Assembly (NCBI GenBank): GCA_037176725.1
Contig: JAZBRS010000029.1
Span: 42,046,001-42,110,000 of the forward strand
Reading direction: 5' to 3'
DNA from: Posidonia oceanica
Taxonomy: Eukaryota; Streptophyta; Magnoliopsida; Alismatales; Posidoniaceae
DNA: 64,000 nucleotides
Each line of letters begins with the position of its first letter. Position 1 is the first letter of the stretch. The notes below the pieces were generated by a model. The model saw only the letters and a list, made by a program, of their open reading frames with translations, ran no database searches and was not told where the DNA came from. Below are positions 35,521-47,087 of this stretch, one piece after another. The position numbers and the translations under genes are program-made.

Positions 35521-35770
35521 GTCACTGTAGACACCTCATTTTGACTCTTGCATTAATGGCTCTTCTCTAGTAGACTCAAACCCAAAACCACAACCGCCCT
35601 AAATCCCAAAAACCTAAAACCCAACACCAAAAACCCTAAACCCTAAACCCAACACTCAACACCCTAAACCCTAAACCATAAACCCTAAAGCCAACACCCA
35701 AAACCCTAAACCCTAAACCCTAAACCATAAACCCTAAACCTTAAACCCTAAACCTCAAACCCTAAACCCT

Positions 35771-36603
35771 GCCCTGCTGAGGAGAAGAAAGTTCATTTTG
35801 AATCATGTGTGTTGAACATGGAAGCACCTCTATCTCCTACTCCTACTGAGGGGCTAAATGCTGATCTAGAGTTGAACCAACTTGCTGCATCTGGTGCTTT
35901 GGGGAGCAACAGTTTTGTGGAGGAACCTTTGGGCTCGGATAGGGCTGAAGACTTCTTCACTATGGGTGGTCTGGATGGTTCTTTAGAGGTTCTTGGTCCT
36001 AAGGTCACCAAGACTGATGCTGGCACTTTGGGATTGCTGGTTGGGGCGGGATTGACAGCTGTAGCCCAGCATTTGGTGGAGGACAGTCCGCAGCATTCTG
36101 TGGAGAAGGAAGCCCAGAGGCAAGCTGCCCTTGATCGTTGGTCTCAATTAATTACCTCTATGTATAAGTCTAACAAATCCAAGTTCCATTCTACTACTGG
36201 AAAGTTGAAAATCTCAGGTGAAGGGAAAGCTAAAAGTTTGTTGGCTCTACACCAGGATCTTAGGGATGCTAATTATGCCTCTGATGAAATAACAGCGGTA
36301 ATGGATTCCAAGGAAATTTCTGCCATTTTAGACAAGGAACCATCCTTTAGTTGGGAGGATTCCGAAGGGTTTGAAGAACCCATAGAGGAGGATCAATCGG
36401 AATTAAGTGAGGAGGCACTTAGTGTTGATGCTATTTATTATACAGTTGACTATGCTAAGGTTGGAAAACACAGAAGGAAGCATAAAAGGAAGGATTACTC
36501 TGATTTGGTTCCCCCTGGAGGACCGCGTAGGTCAGATCGTTTAAGGTCTATCAAGCAAAGCCAGCTCCCATCCTTTATGGATTTGGATGCCGATTCTGCT
36601 TGA
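35771..36603 (+). CDS. Partial ORF of the poly(A) retroelement, function unknown
   Basis: The frame is open from the left break point; the first ATG is at 35818 and the stop TGA at 36601-36603. I do not recognise the protein. It is hydrophilic and acidic, with a central basic part (RWSQLITSMYKSNKSKFH), two acidic stretches (about residues 175-205) and a basic C-terminal end with KHRRKHKRKD and RRSDRLRS. It could be the tail of a plant LINE ORF or of a host mRNA. The intact frame suggests a young insertion. Confidence 0.5.
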
Positions 36604-36742
36604 TTTGTTCTTTGCTTTTGTTATCATGTTGTTGCTTTTGGCTTTCTGAGACTGTTGAGTGAATGGTTGTGTACTCAACTAGTCTCGTTGTAATCTTTTT
36701 TGTATGAATGAAGATTACGCTTTGAATAAAAAAAAAAAACCC
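35771..36742 (+). mobile_element. 5'-truncated poly(A) retroelement in the telomere-like tract
   Basis: A unique segment with an ORF (see next entry), a 3' untranslated part ending GAATGAAGATTACGCTTTG and an A-rich tail (AATA then 12 A) breaks the CCCTAAA tract. Open frame up to the left border and a 3' poly(A) are what target-primed retrotransposition of a LINE or LINE-mobilised mRNA leaves. Target duplications cannot be read because both sides are CCCTAAA. Confidence 0.75.
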
Positions 36743-37346
36743 TAAATCCTAAACCCTTAACCCAAAACCGTAAACCCTAAACCCTAAACCTCAAACCCTA
36801 AGCCCATTAAGCCCACCTTTGGCCCACGACCAAGCCCAATTAAACCCATTGAACTCAAGGCCCACAACCCAACTTCATTAGGCCCACATCAGCCCACATC
36901 AGCCCATTGAATTCAAAACCCTTTTATTCCCTTAAACCTTTAAATCCAACACAAACCATCAAACCCACTAAACCCTAATTTCCCATTTATTCTCAAACCC
37001 TAAACCCTAATCCCATTCCAAGTCCCAGTTAAACCCAAAGCCCCACTAAACCCATTCCTTTCAAATCCTAAACCCATGTTTCTTTCAAAACCCATCTCAT
37101 CCAAACCCTAAACCAATATCCCATGCAAACCCTAAACCCTAAACTCTAAATCCGTGCATTCAAACCCAAAATCCTAATTCTACTAAAAAACCAAACCCTA
37201 AACCCATGCATTCACCCAAACCCTAGTGCCATTCAAAACCCAAAGAAACCTAAAACCCTAATCCCATCCCCAATTGGAAACCTAAACCCTAATCCCATTG
37301 CCTCCATCTCACCCTCATCCAGTGGCCCTCATCGCCTCCCCACTGA

Positions 37347-37353
37347 TATAAAA
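37347..37353 (+). promoter_or_regulatory. TATA box candidate of the Tat-4 LTR
   Basis: TATAAAA lies between the telomere-like tract and the GC-rich block, where transcription should start if that block is a 5' exon. No experimental support. Confidence 0.45.
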
Positions 37354-38329
37354 CCCTAGCAACCCTAGGAGAGAGGGAAAGATAACCAAAAAAGGAGAGA
37401 ACCTAAGAGGAGAAGAAGAGGAAAGAAACGGAAGAGAGAGAGAGGAGGAAAACCTGAACCTAACAGCCGACCACCTTCCTCCTTCAGCCAGCTCCTCTCC
37501 CTTGCCTTCATCCATCGTCCTCCACCTCCAGGAGCCACCCATGAGCCCACCTGCAAGAACCTTCACCGGCAAGAGGAGAGGATAATAGAGGAGAGAGAAA
37601 ACAATAATTCCCTTCCAAACTGAACTGCACTGCACCTCCGCCCCTCTCCCTTGCTTCCATGGCCTTCGTCCATCGCCCTCCACCTCCAGGAGCCACCCAC
37701 AAGTCCACCTGCAAGAGTCGTCGCCGGTGAGAGCCACAGACAGAGAGAGGAGAGAGAATTATCGCATTTTGCACCCACTCCGGCCACCCGCATGCAGAGG
37801 GGAGGAGAAGGACCACTGTCGCCTCCCAGATATCCTCCGTGCCTCCACGAGCTCGCCCCGACCCCTCCTACGTGCCGCCGCCGCCTCCGGAGCCTCCTCC
37901 GCCTCGTAGCACCACCACAGAAACTCCACGAGCTCGCTGGACCTCCCCGCATGCTCCAACAGGTAACAAACTCCTCCACCAGCTCCGCCTCACTCCTCTC
38001 TTGCTCCCCATACTTTTTTTGCACTTTTCGGCCCATGGAGTGCCCTCCCCGACTCGCCGAAGCCTCCTTCTTCCCCGGCGCTGATCGCTGGTGCAACCGA
38101 GCGCAGCAGCGCGCCAAGCCGCCCGCCGCTCTGTCGCACCTCGCCGCACCCCGCCGCACCTCCACCGGACCATGCCGCACCTCCCCGAGCTCCGCCCATG
38201 CCGCGTCGCCCCCTGGAGCACCGGTGCAGAGGTTCTTCCTCGACGACAGGCGGCCATCAATGTTCATCCATTTTATTTTAATGCCATTAGTTAGGTTTTG
38301 GTTTATTTTTTCTTAACTTAGTAATTTTT

Positions 38330-39480
38330 GCATTGCATTGCATTTGCTTCTGTTAGTTTTTATTTATTACGTTTAGGTCCAGAGTCGGTTTAAGATTCAT
38401 TTAATGTCTGAATAAAACTTTATTGCATTACGATTATCTCCTGTTATTTATTTTTATTGCATCTTAGTCCATCCGCAGTTCAAAGTATTTTAATTTCATT
38501 TATTTTTAGCCCAGCAATTTACTTTATTTACATTCAAGTCCTTTAGTTGTTAGAAATCAATTAAATGTTTATTTTTATCTTATTACATTACATTTAACTC
38601 CAGCAATTTATTTTATTTACACTTAAGTCCTCTATTGATATATAGAAAACATTTAATCTACATTTTATCATATTGCATTGCATTTAAGCCCTCCAGTTTA
38701 CTTTATTTGCATTTTAATCCTCTGTTGGTTGATCAGATCATTTAATTTGCATTTATTATCTTATTACATTGCATAAAAGTACTGCAGGTTTCCATTATTG
38801 CATCTTAGTCCTCAGACCATGCATTCATTCATTTAATTCACATGTTTACCTTGCTGCATTGCATTTTAGCCCCTATACTTACTTTATTTGCATATCAGTC
38901 CTCCACAGTTCATGCATTTCATTTAATCAGCATTTAAAACTATATTGCATTACAGAAAAATCCACAAAAATATTATAATTGCACATCAGTCCATTTTGCA
39001 TGCATGCATCACTTAATTTGCACTTTTAAACCACATTGCATTGTTATAAAGCCCTACAGTTTTCTGAAATTGCACATAAGTCCATGTTTTTCAACTTTTA
39101 CAAGTTTGCATGCTTTCTTTGCATTGCATTTAGGTCCTGTAAGTTTTCAAAAACTGCATTTAGGTCCTTTTTTGCATTTTTGCATGCATTCATCCTAATT
39201 AACATTGCATTTAGTTCATGCACCCCTGCATTAGCATTCTTGCATACATTTGCACTGTTTTGCACACACTTAGGGGCATTTTGCATGTAAGTCCCTGTAG
39301 TTTTCCAAAATTACACTTAGGTCCCTACATTGCATTTTTGCATGCATTTGCACTCCCATATCAGTGAACATTGCACCCTTGCATCCATTCAAGCATTTTC
39401 ATCACTTTTGCATGCATACATCCCGTTTTGCACACCCTTATGGACTCTTTGCACTTAGGCCCCTACCTTTTCTGGCCCTT
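38330..39480 (+). repeat. Degenerate GTCC/GCATTT repeat in the Tat-4 LTR
   Basis: A loose repeat of words like TTGCATTTTAGTCCTC and ATTGCATTGCATTTA, with steps near 60-120 bp, fills this part. Equivalent tracts are at 4550-5700 (minus) and 56530-58150 (plus). Confidence 0.75.
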
Positions 39481-40553
39481 GAGCCTCCTGACTTGAAACC
39501 TGAATAACTTTTGATCGGACCGTTGGATTTCCACGTTCTGACTGTCCAGGTCTTCCTAGTTGAATGATCTTCCATTCTAACCAAAGTTATCTTAGATCAA
39601 GCCTTAGATTCTCAAGATAAGTCCATCTGAAGCACAACACATCATTCATTTGCATTGCATGCATCGTTTTGCGTACCCGCATTTATTTTCGCCTATTTTC
39701 ACACCATTTGCGTGCCCGCATTCCTTTTCGCTTGCTGTTGCACCGTTTTGCGTGCCTGCTTTCATTTCTCGCACCGTTTTACGTGCTTGCTTTCGTTTCT
39801 CGCACCGTTTTGCGTGCTTGCCCATGTTTTCTTTTACATGTCGCTTGCTTGTGTATGGTTTTACCGTTGTTTTGTTTTATCGCCTGCATTTGCATTTAGC
39901 GTAGTGATGTTGACTGCCAGTAGTTTTTACGAATCAAGGCTTGCCCTATTCGGAATGCTGACAGCGTAGCTGAGCACATAGATTGCACGTTTATTTTCTT
40001 TCCGCGCATCACAACACTTAGAGCACGCATTCGTGCATGTTTATTTCAACATACATGGCATTTAGGCGTTTAAGCATTTAGGCATTCATCTGAGCACCCA
40101 TAGCATAGCTATAGCATCCCTCGTCCCTTGGACGTGCAGTTAGGCAATCATTGCCGATATCTTGTAAATGCGAGCGAGAATAGCCAAGAAAGACCGATTA
40201 CGGGCGTGTCGGGGGTGCCTAATACCTTCCCTGCGCGTAACAGGAGTCCTTACCATTTCTCTGGACACGCAAGGACCGTTTTACCGTTATCCTTGGCACG
40301 AGTCATTCATTTTGCATAACATTGCATCCATCTGCATGTTTTCCTATATTTCCTCGGTTTTCCTCGTCTCCCGACTTAATAGACTAGGTGGCGACTCCGT
40401 ATTTGCTTTATCTTTGTTTTTCCCCCTTCTTTCGGTGTTTTGAGTCGAGTTTCCTCCTCAGATCACCCACTAATAGTGAACCTGATTTTCGATTGGTGCA
40501 CGCGAGCTCTGGCAGCATCCACGGACGATCGCGAAACTCACAGGATCGTTACA

Positions 40554-41572
40554 GTCACCCTGCACTAAACGTAGTGCTCTCTCCAGATCACCCATCCTAT
40601 TAAGGAGGGTGTCTGGTGTCGCTACCAGCTGAGATGGTGTAGCTTGGGTGGGGTTCGCGTACGCTGTGTGGTCACACCTAAGTGTTCCTCTGGATCCAAC
40701 ATCGCGTCGCCTGGTGATTTGACGTGATGGCCAGCGTACCCATGCAAGGGTGAGTGGTGTTGTGGAATGCATGCTGGAGCCTGAATCTGCTGATGCACTG
40801 GATAAGGGAATGTAGAATGCTGTGCAGTGATGGGGGAAGAGTGCGGGAGCAACAGCTGCTGCACTGGTATGGTGCCAGGCAGCGAGCTTAGGAGGTACTG
40901 TGCTCCTGTCATCCCGAGGGACTGACCACTAGAGGTTGGAATGAAATGTTGTGCAGTGTAAGGTGGGTGTATAAGAGGCAGCGATGACGCCTCCATCGTC
41001 AGAGTAGTGAGTAGTTGGGGTGATGGCAAAGGCGGAGGTGTAGTGGGAAATGCTTGAAATTGTGGGGGAGGCTGCAGAGGGACCTCAGGAGTGAACAGTA
41101 GAGTAGTCAGAGTGGGTTGGAGGGAAAGAGTCATGCCTTGCAGTCTCTGAGCAAGTGCCATTAGATACTGTGCCTGCTTGGCAGGGGTCCCGTCAGCAGG
41201 AAGGCTGAAGGGCAGGGTCAACAAGGGACCAGATGCCAGAAGTGGTGAGGACACAGACTGTCCAAGAGGCAGAGAACCTATCACAGAAGAGGCTGCCGCA
41301 GGGTGGGTGTCAAAAGTGACAAAGCCCTAAGCAACAGAAGTAGTCAGCTGAGCCTCCGGAGCTCAGGTGGCAGTCACCATAATAGACTCGATGACATGCT
41401 CTGGAGGGGAGACGGTCAGATGACGCCCGAAAATACTCACAGGATTCCCCTATGCCTGAAAGTGGAAGGCGTGGGGAGGAACAGTGGAAGTCAAAGTGAG
41501 GGAAAGAGGGGCCGAAACCTGGAACCCCTCCGAGGCAGCAAAGGACAAAGGCTCATTGACGTGCTGGGCCAT
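40554..41572 (-). pseudogene. gag: Tat-2 gag, N-terminal part
   Basis: From ATG 41572 (MAQHVNEPLSF) the N-terminal Pro/Leu/Gln-rich half runs to about 40690, changes frame, and ends with LLNRMGDLERALRLVQGD at the border with the solo LTR; the protein continues at 35520. Stops are TAG at 41450 and 41327 (the second shared with Tat-3) and TGA at 41363, where Arg stands in the other copies. It is adjacent to the 5' LTR of Tat-2 with almost no leader. Confidence 0.88.
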
Positions 41573-41827
41573 AGCGGTCCACGAGCGAGTAAGAACCAGA
41601 CTGTGGCAAGGAACAAAAGGATGATGTCTAGGACGAGCTATCGTCGCAAACGACAAATAACTCAGGAAAGGACGGTCGAGAAGAACGTTGCAATAGGGAC
41701 GTGAGCAAAGGAACAGACCCGAGCTTCGGCTAGGGAACTCGCTCACTGACCTGTGCAACAAACACAAACAAATAGGTGTTAGAACCTAGAAACAAAGTGC
41801 AAATATTTTTAAATGTGGCGTGAATAG
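41573..41827 (-). other. Shortened Tat-2 leader without PBS
   Basis: Only about 255 bp separate the LTR end from gag; Tat-1 and Tat-3 have 1.1-1.5 kb. I find no TGGCGACTC-type site here, so the PBS and most of the leader are deleted. Confidence 0.6.
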
Positions 41828-44079
41828 TGTAATGATCCCAGAATTCGGATCGTCCATGCATGATGCCAAAGCTCGCGTGCACTGATCGGAATCAAGTTCA
41901 CTATTAACGGGTGGCTCCGAGAAGGAAGATTTGACTCGAAAACATTGAAAGAAGGGAAAAAAAGGAAAGACAAGACAAACCAGAGTCGCCACCGTGTCTA
42001 TAAAATCAGAAGACAAGGAAAACTATGGAAAGCATGAGAAAACATGCAATGAGATGCAAATACGACTCGTACCTAGGATAAGGGCAATATGGTCATTGTG
42101 CGCTAAGAGACAGGGCAAGGACTCCTGTTACGTGCAGGGAAGGTGTTAGGCACCCCCGACACGCACGAGGAATCGGTCTTTCTAGGCTTAGCTCGCTCAC
42201 ATATGCCGAATGCTACGAATGCCTAAGGTGCCTAAGTGCCTAAATGTCAAGAATGCCTAAACTTACTAGATGTGTTATGATGTTATGATGCATGGTTAAT
42301 GCATGCTAGAAATGCGATTAAGGCGACAAGGCACGGAAAACAAGATGCAAAAGCAAGGTTTGAAAACAAATGGGCAAAATAATCAAAAGGGAGGCAGCAA
42401 TCAAAGTGGCTCAGCCACTGTCTGACCTGTAGAGTTAGTCGCCGGTAGTCGGGGCACCGAAGGGAGTCGCTGCTAAGGTCGACGACAGAGGGGGTTTCCT
42501 CGTCGGAGTTCCTCTGGGGCTAGTCGCCTGTTCAATAGGCGCTGGAGCTAGTCGCCGGTGTGGACGGCGGCGGAAGTGCAGATGGCTTCGCCAGACAGTG
42601 GCCTTCACGACCGAAAATGGGCTAGCTACATGATGCAAAATTGAAATCTAAAGGCATAGTCTTATAGACAACATGATGAGGAAGACATGCAAACAAACAT
42701 ATGGCAAAACAAAGGCCTAGGTCACCGGATATGGCGACCCAAAGTCGGCCAGAGGACTGCCAGAAGCGCAGGTGGGTCGCCAGTGACGGTGGCGACCATG
42801 GCGGTCGCCGCTTCACCGGGCGCCGCCACTGCGAACCGTCCTCCAAGCAGCGAACTTCGTCATCGAAAACGAGCTAGGAAAGCTTAGAAAAAAATAGAAG
42901 CAAACAACACGGAGCTAAGCATGGCTCAGCGTAGAACAAAAGCATACAATCATATTTGTAAAGGAGTGAGTGAGTCGCAAGGTATGGGGGCCAGAAGTCG
43001 GCCGGAGGACTGACCTGTGTTGCAGGTCAGTCGCCTGTTAGACAGGCGGCTAAGACGCAACTCAGACTGCCCAAACAACCTTCTTCCTGGCCTGATCTTG
43101 GACTCACGAAGATGCAAAAAGGCGATCTAACTACTCAGGCATGTAGAGCGAACATTCATCTATGCACGCAAGCAAAAATCAAGGGAAAGGGTGATCCAAG
43201 TCGACCAGGGTGGCGACCCAAAGATCGGCCGGCAACAGCAGAGGAGCAGGTTAGTCACCGGCTGAGCCGGCGACCAACCTGGCAGTCCTCCGGTTGCTGG
43301 AGAAGATGGCCAAGGAGGGCCGGCAAGTTACTGTAAAAATAGAGTGACTACCTAGGAAGCATGCTCGAGGTAAGACGAAGCTAGGGGGATAGTTACTTAC
43401 CTGCAAGGGCGCGTGGTTTGGCCTCACAACGTGGCTCGTCGGAGGTGACCGGCGTGGTGGCTGCAGCGGCGGTGGAGGCTACGGCGGGCGCGTGGGATGC
43501 TCGGGTTGCACTCGTGGAGGTCGTGCGGTGCTGCACCCAAAGTTTCGCGAAGTTTGGAGTAGAGATGCGGCTTTTGGGGATGTTGGCCGGTGACGAAGAA
43601 GATGACCGGCGAGCTCGGTGGTTGCGGTGATCCGGGCTACGAAACGGAGGTTTGAAAGGCTTGGTGTGTTGCTGGAGTGTAGGTGAAGGTGCTTGGGTGG
43701 TTGGTTTGGCTTTTGGACAAGCGACTGAGGAGGAGGTGTGATGGATGTTCGCCGGAGTTGGGGAAAAAATGGGTTCCTCCTCTTTTTCTTTCTCTTTTTT
43801 TCATGAAAGTGGTGGCTTTTGGTTTTGATTGGGTTGGGTGCTCCACCCAAAGCTCTGGCAATGGCAGAGGAGGAGCAGAGCCGTTGTGAGAGGGCTTGCA
43901 AGTCGAGGGAGTAGGGGTGCAAGTCGAGGCCGGCGACCGGTGATGGGTGTCAGGTTGTCAGACGGCGGTGGCAGGGAAGCTTGGTCTGCGCACTAATTTA
44001 CAGTCGAGTCGCCGCATTATATGGCGCCTAACTCAGTCGCCTCTTCATGTGGTGTCTGAGTCAGTTGCCCCTTCACATG
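41828..44079 (-). mobile_element. 5' LTR of Tat-2, 3' portion (interrupted by Tat-5)
   Basis: On minus the LTR ends GGGATCATTACA at 41828. It holds the conserved Tat block at about 42165-42127, a GC-rich region with repeated GTCGCC/GGCGAC words (about 42430-43330 and 43995-44075) and a splice donor CTTGCAG|GTAAGT at 43400. The 5' portion, with the LTR start, is at 60170-60393; together about 2.48 kb. Tat-5 split it, leaving GCACC/GCGCC at the borders. Confidence 0.85.
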
Positions 44080-44084
44080 GCACC

Positions 44085-45446
44085 AGTAGATACCCCGTTT
44101 TGGCACTCCCTTCATGTTAGTATAATTTCTTGCATTTGGTCGCTCTTGGAAGCCCTCTGTCCAATCCAAAATGTCTCACTTGAGCCAATTGTTCCTCTCA
44201 AGTCCAAAATGCTATCCTTATCTAAGCCCCAAATGTCGGCAACCTGAGTGTTCTTAATGTCCTGACCAAATTTGGAAATTGAACTGACTGAGGGTGTTGT
44301 CCGCTGGCTTCTCAGCGTACAATGTTGGCCGCTGGTTCTCAAACGGCTAACATTGGCCGTTGGTTTTCCAACGTCCAACGTGGCAACCCAGTCAGCCCAA
44401 AGCTTTCCTTATTTGACCTAATCCAAAAATCGTTTTTTGCCTTCTTTGGAACCTATTGACTGGTCAAAGCCATCAAAGCCAAGTTTAAACACACTTAATG
44501 ACTCCTTAATTGGGGAATCTTCTCTGATCCTAGTAGTTATGCCTCGGAGGTCGTTATACGCTGGCACTCTCGCTTATAATGTTATACGCTGGTTTTCCAG
44601 GATATAACACTTCTGAAACAGGAAACTCTGCTGACTTGACATTTGTGTCCTTTCTTGTTCCTCCCTTGCTTCTATAAAAGCAGGGATACCCCCACAGGGT
44701 TCAGGGCCCGATTTTGGAAGCTCATACAAATTGGGCCGGATTTTTGGAATTCACATGCTCTCTTGAGATTAAAAAATCCTAGAGAAGTGAGGTCCTTGAG
44801 AATTGAAAGAGAGAAGAGAGACTTTGAAAGGCGGAGAGTCTTCGAAAAGCTTGAGTGTCCCTTTGTCGTTGTTGGCTTCATGTCAACACAGTTTGTACTT
44901 TTTGCATAGATAAAGGGGACTCCATTTTTATTATTTTCTTTTCATTTCTAATATCACATGTTCAATTCCATAGCATAATCAAGCATTTTATTTTGAGTTC
45001 ATATATTGTTGTAGCCAAGCATACATCTCTATTAGTTGCAACCGGGGGGATCAAACCCCTCGGGTACGTATTTCATTATGCTTTGTTGTTTTCTTTTCTA
45101 CTCATTCTGGATAAGTTACTACACATTGATCCATCTTTGCATTGTTTTGTTTCTTTTGTTTTGCTAACGTTTGTCATACAAGGAGGAAGAAGGAAGAAAG
45201 AGCTTACCAAGCACGGGCACCCTTGGGCAACGCTGGCGTTGTCCCAAGGTAGCTGAACCCGCAACCACATCACATCTCCCCATTGCATCTCGAGGGCCGA
45301 CGAAAGCGAACCGAGAGTGGCGATCATACCAATTCCATCACACGTGGAGTGACGAAGTTGGATACAAAAGGGGACTCCGAGAAAGAGCGGATAGAGCAAG
45401 AAAGCATACAAGCCTCTTCCCCCTCTCCCAAAACCCCATATCCATA
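44085..45446 (+). mobile_element. 5' LTR of Tat-5
   Basis: Runs from AGTAGATACCCC to CCATATCCATA. Contains an 84-bp six-word cassette at 44296-44379, a 56-bp four-word cassette at 44553-44608 and a TATA box at 44673. The right LTR is almost identical. It lacks the conserved GGGGGTGCC block of the other LTRs, so it belongs to a different subfamily. Confidence 0.88.
44673..44680 (+). promoter_or_regulatory. TATA box candidate of the Tat-5 LTR
   Basis: TATAAAAG lies in a C/T-rich setting; transcription would start about 30 bp downstream. The right LTR has the same at 53242-53249. Confidence 0.6.
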
Positions 45447-45449
45447 GTC

Positions 45450-45467
45450 TGGCGATCACGGTGCGAC
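45450..45467 (+). other. Primer binding site of Tat-5
   Basis: TGGCGATCACGGTGCGAC follows the LTR end after three bases. It begins like the other PBS sites but differs after TGGCGA, so a different primer tRNA is possible. Confidence 0.6.
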
Positions 45468-47087
45468 GGCTAAAAGTGCCCCCGTGCAAGGTAAGTAAGC
45501 TTTTCTTTCTTCCTCCTCCATTATTGACATTCTCAGTTTAGTTTTAATTTCTTAATTTTTTCCATAAGTTTGAAGGTAGCGGTGAAATTCCTCGTAGTGT
45601 TTTGAGGCGCTGTGACCCTTTTCATTTTTTTTAGGTCCAAATAATTGAAATCACCTCCCATTTTTCTCTGGATTCTCGGGAGTGGAGGTGGTTTGTAAAA
45701 GCCACTGTTTTTCTAAAAAAAACTCTGTCAGTACGTTATACGCGTGATCTGGCGCGTCTAACATTAGACGCTGCAATATCCGCGTCTAACGACTACTGAA
45801 CAGAAACCTTTCTATTTTAAATTTTCCCTTATTTTTCTTTTCATAACTGGCCCAAGGACTGAGGTGTGAGGTGATCGGCTTTGCCGTAGGAACCGGAACT
45901 TCAGTTTCTTTGGGTGCTTTGCAAAAAAAATAATAACAAAAAAAATCGAATCTTTTTATGACTTGCATGGCCCTCATTGGGAACTAATTGCTTGTATCAT
46001 TTCTTGGGTTATATAAGTAACCATCTAGGTCCCAAGCACCTCTATTGCAAAGGGCTTAGGAAAGGTACTTGTATTGTCATTGTCTTTCACAAGGGGCCCT
46101 TATTCTTCTTTGGCCTTTTGTGAAAGATAATTAGAACCTCAAGCTTTGACTTGTATTCCTCCCTCCTCCTTTCGGTGGTATGTTTATTTTATTGGTGTGT
46201 GGATACGTGAGTGACCCGATCAATCCCGAGTACGCTGGGCTCTACCTCTACGAGGTAGGGACCTAAGTGTATTCGGACTCCCCCTAACATCCTCAGGAGT
46301 TGAGGTAGGGGGTAGTACCAAAAATATTCACCTATTTTGTGAGGAGCTTTAGAAATTCCAAAAAAAAAAAGAAGAAGCCATACCTAAGCTTTAAGGAATC
46401 CAGAGAGCTACAGCAGGTTTAAAGCACTAATCTCAAAGCGAAAAGAAAAATTAAAACCTTAAATCGCTGTTTGAAAGTGTTTCTGTACAGTTCTCTGAAA
46501 CAGGGCGTTAGCCGCTGAGATCTCTGCGTCTAACGTTGTACGCAGCAGGTTCCGCGTCTAACGCATTCTCTGTGTGGCTGTTATATTTTAGCTCCTTTGT
46601 GTGATTTGTTTGGCAGGGGAAGACATTGAAAAACCCAAAATAGTGACAGTATCAGCTAGGAGCAGCTCTGTTTTATTTTTACTTTTTTTAGGAATCTGTT
46701 TTAAAATTTCCCAAGTTCTTGTAATTTCCTTTTCTTTGCACTTGTAATCCTTCAAAAAAAAAAAAAGAAGAAAAGCAAAAACAAGAAAAGCAAAAAGAAA
46801 AGCAAAAAAAAGAAAAGAAAATTCATCAAAAATCAGAAAAAGCAAAAAACAGAAAAGCCAAAAAAAAGGAGAGAAAAAAAAAAGGAAAAGAGAGGAAAAA
46901 GAGAAGACAGGAAAAGAACAGAGGAATACTGTTGAGGGTGTTGTACACGTGACTTACTGTGTCCAACATTGTACGCGCATTTTGAGGCGTATTACACCCT
47001 GAATCAAATTCCAACTCATTTTCAAAAGTTGCTATGATGCTGAACCAAACCTTTGAAGCTGAACATTCATAAAGAGGTCAGACTAAA
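45468..47087 (+). other. Tat-5 leader
   Basis: Non-coding leader with a strong splice donor candidate AAG|GTAAGTAAG at 45491, three word cassettes, and an A/G-rich low-complexity tract (46750-46920). No gene seen. Confidence 0.65.

Larger units (their letters stand above)
35590..37300 (+). repeat. Telomere-like CCCTAAA tract inside the solo LTR, interrupted
   Basis: Two parts, 35590-35770 and about 36736-37300, are rich in perfect and changed CCCTAAA units, most perfect near 35630-35770 and 36770-36800. Other LTRs in the window have shorter AAACCCTA runs at the same place just after the LTR start (7180-7260, 53740-54010), so the tract belongs to the LTR and need not mark a former chromosome end. 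Confidence 0.9.
35521..40558 (+). mobile_element. Tat-4: 5.0-kb solo LTR with target duplication
   Basis: A single LTR (35526-40553) starting TGTAGACACCTCATTTTGAC and ending CAGGATCGTTACA is flanked by GTCAC at 35521-35525 and 40554-40558. The flanks rejoin Tat-2 gag, proving insertion. No PBS or internal region is present, so the element was reduced by recombination between its LTRs. Order: telomere-like tract with a retroelement inside it, TATAAAA at 37347, GC-rich block with a 165-bp duplication (about 37490-37760) and a splice donor AACAG|GTAACA at 37973, GTCC repeats, GTTTTGCGTGCC repeats (39660-39840), the conserved Tat block (about 40205-40245) and the shared 3' end. Without the inserted retroelement it is about 4.06 kb. 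Confidence 0.93.
44296..46995 (+). repeat. Word cassettes in the Tat-5 LTR and leader
   Basis: 44296-44379 (six words) and 44553-44608, 45735-45790, 46507-46562, 46940-46995 (four words, 56 bp each). Words keep GTT at one end and CGC at the other while the three middle bases change (ATA, AGA, AGC, GTA, GGA); partner words read GCG...AAC. A further 56-bp cassette is at 51106-51161 near the 3' end, and the right LTR has copies near 52865-52948 and 53122-53177. Confidence 0.88.

Noticed and set aside
35590..37300. True chromosome end or telomere fusion
   Set aside because: The tract lies inside an LTR with target duplications, is degenerate, and matches shorter runs at the same place in other LTRs.
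37563..38316. Two opposite ORFs of over 200 codons in the Tat-4 GC-rich block
   Set aside because: Overlapping on both strands, rich in Pro, Arg, Ala and Ser, with a 165-bp internal duplication; composition explains them.
44085..45446. LTR starting with TG for Tat-5
   Set aside because: The two copies align only from AGTAGATACC, preceded by different bases, so I kept AG as the visible border.
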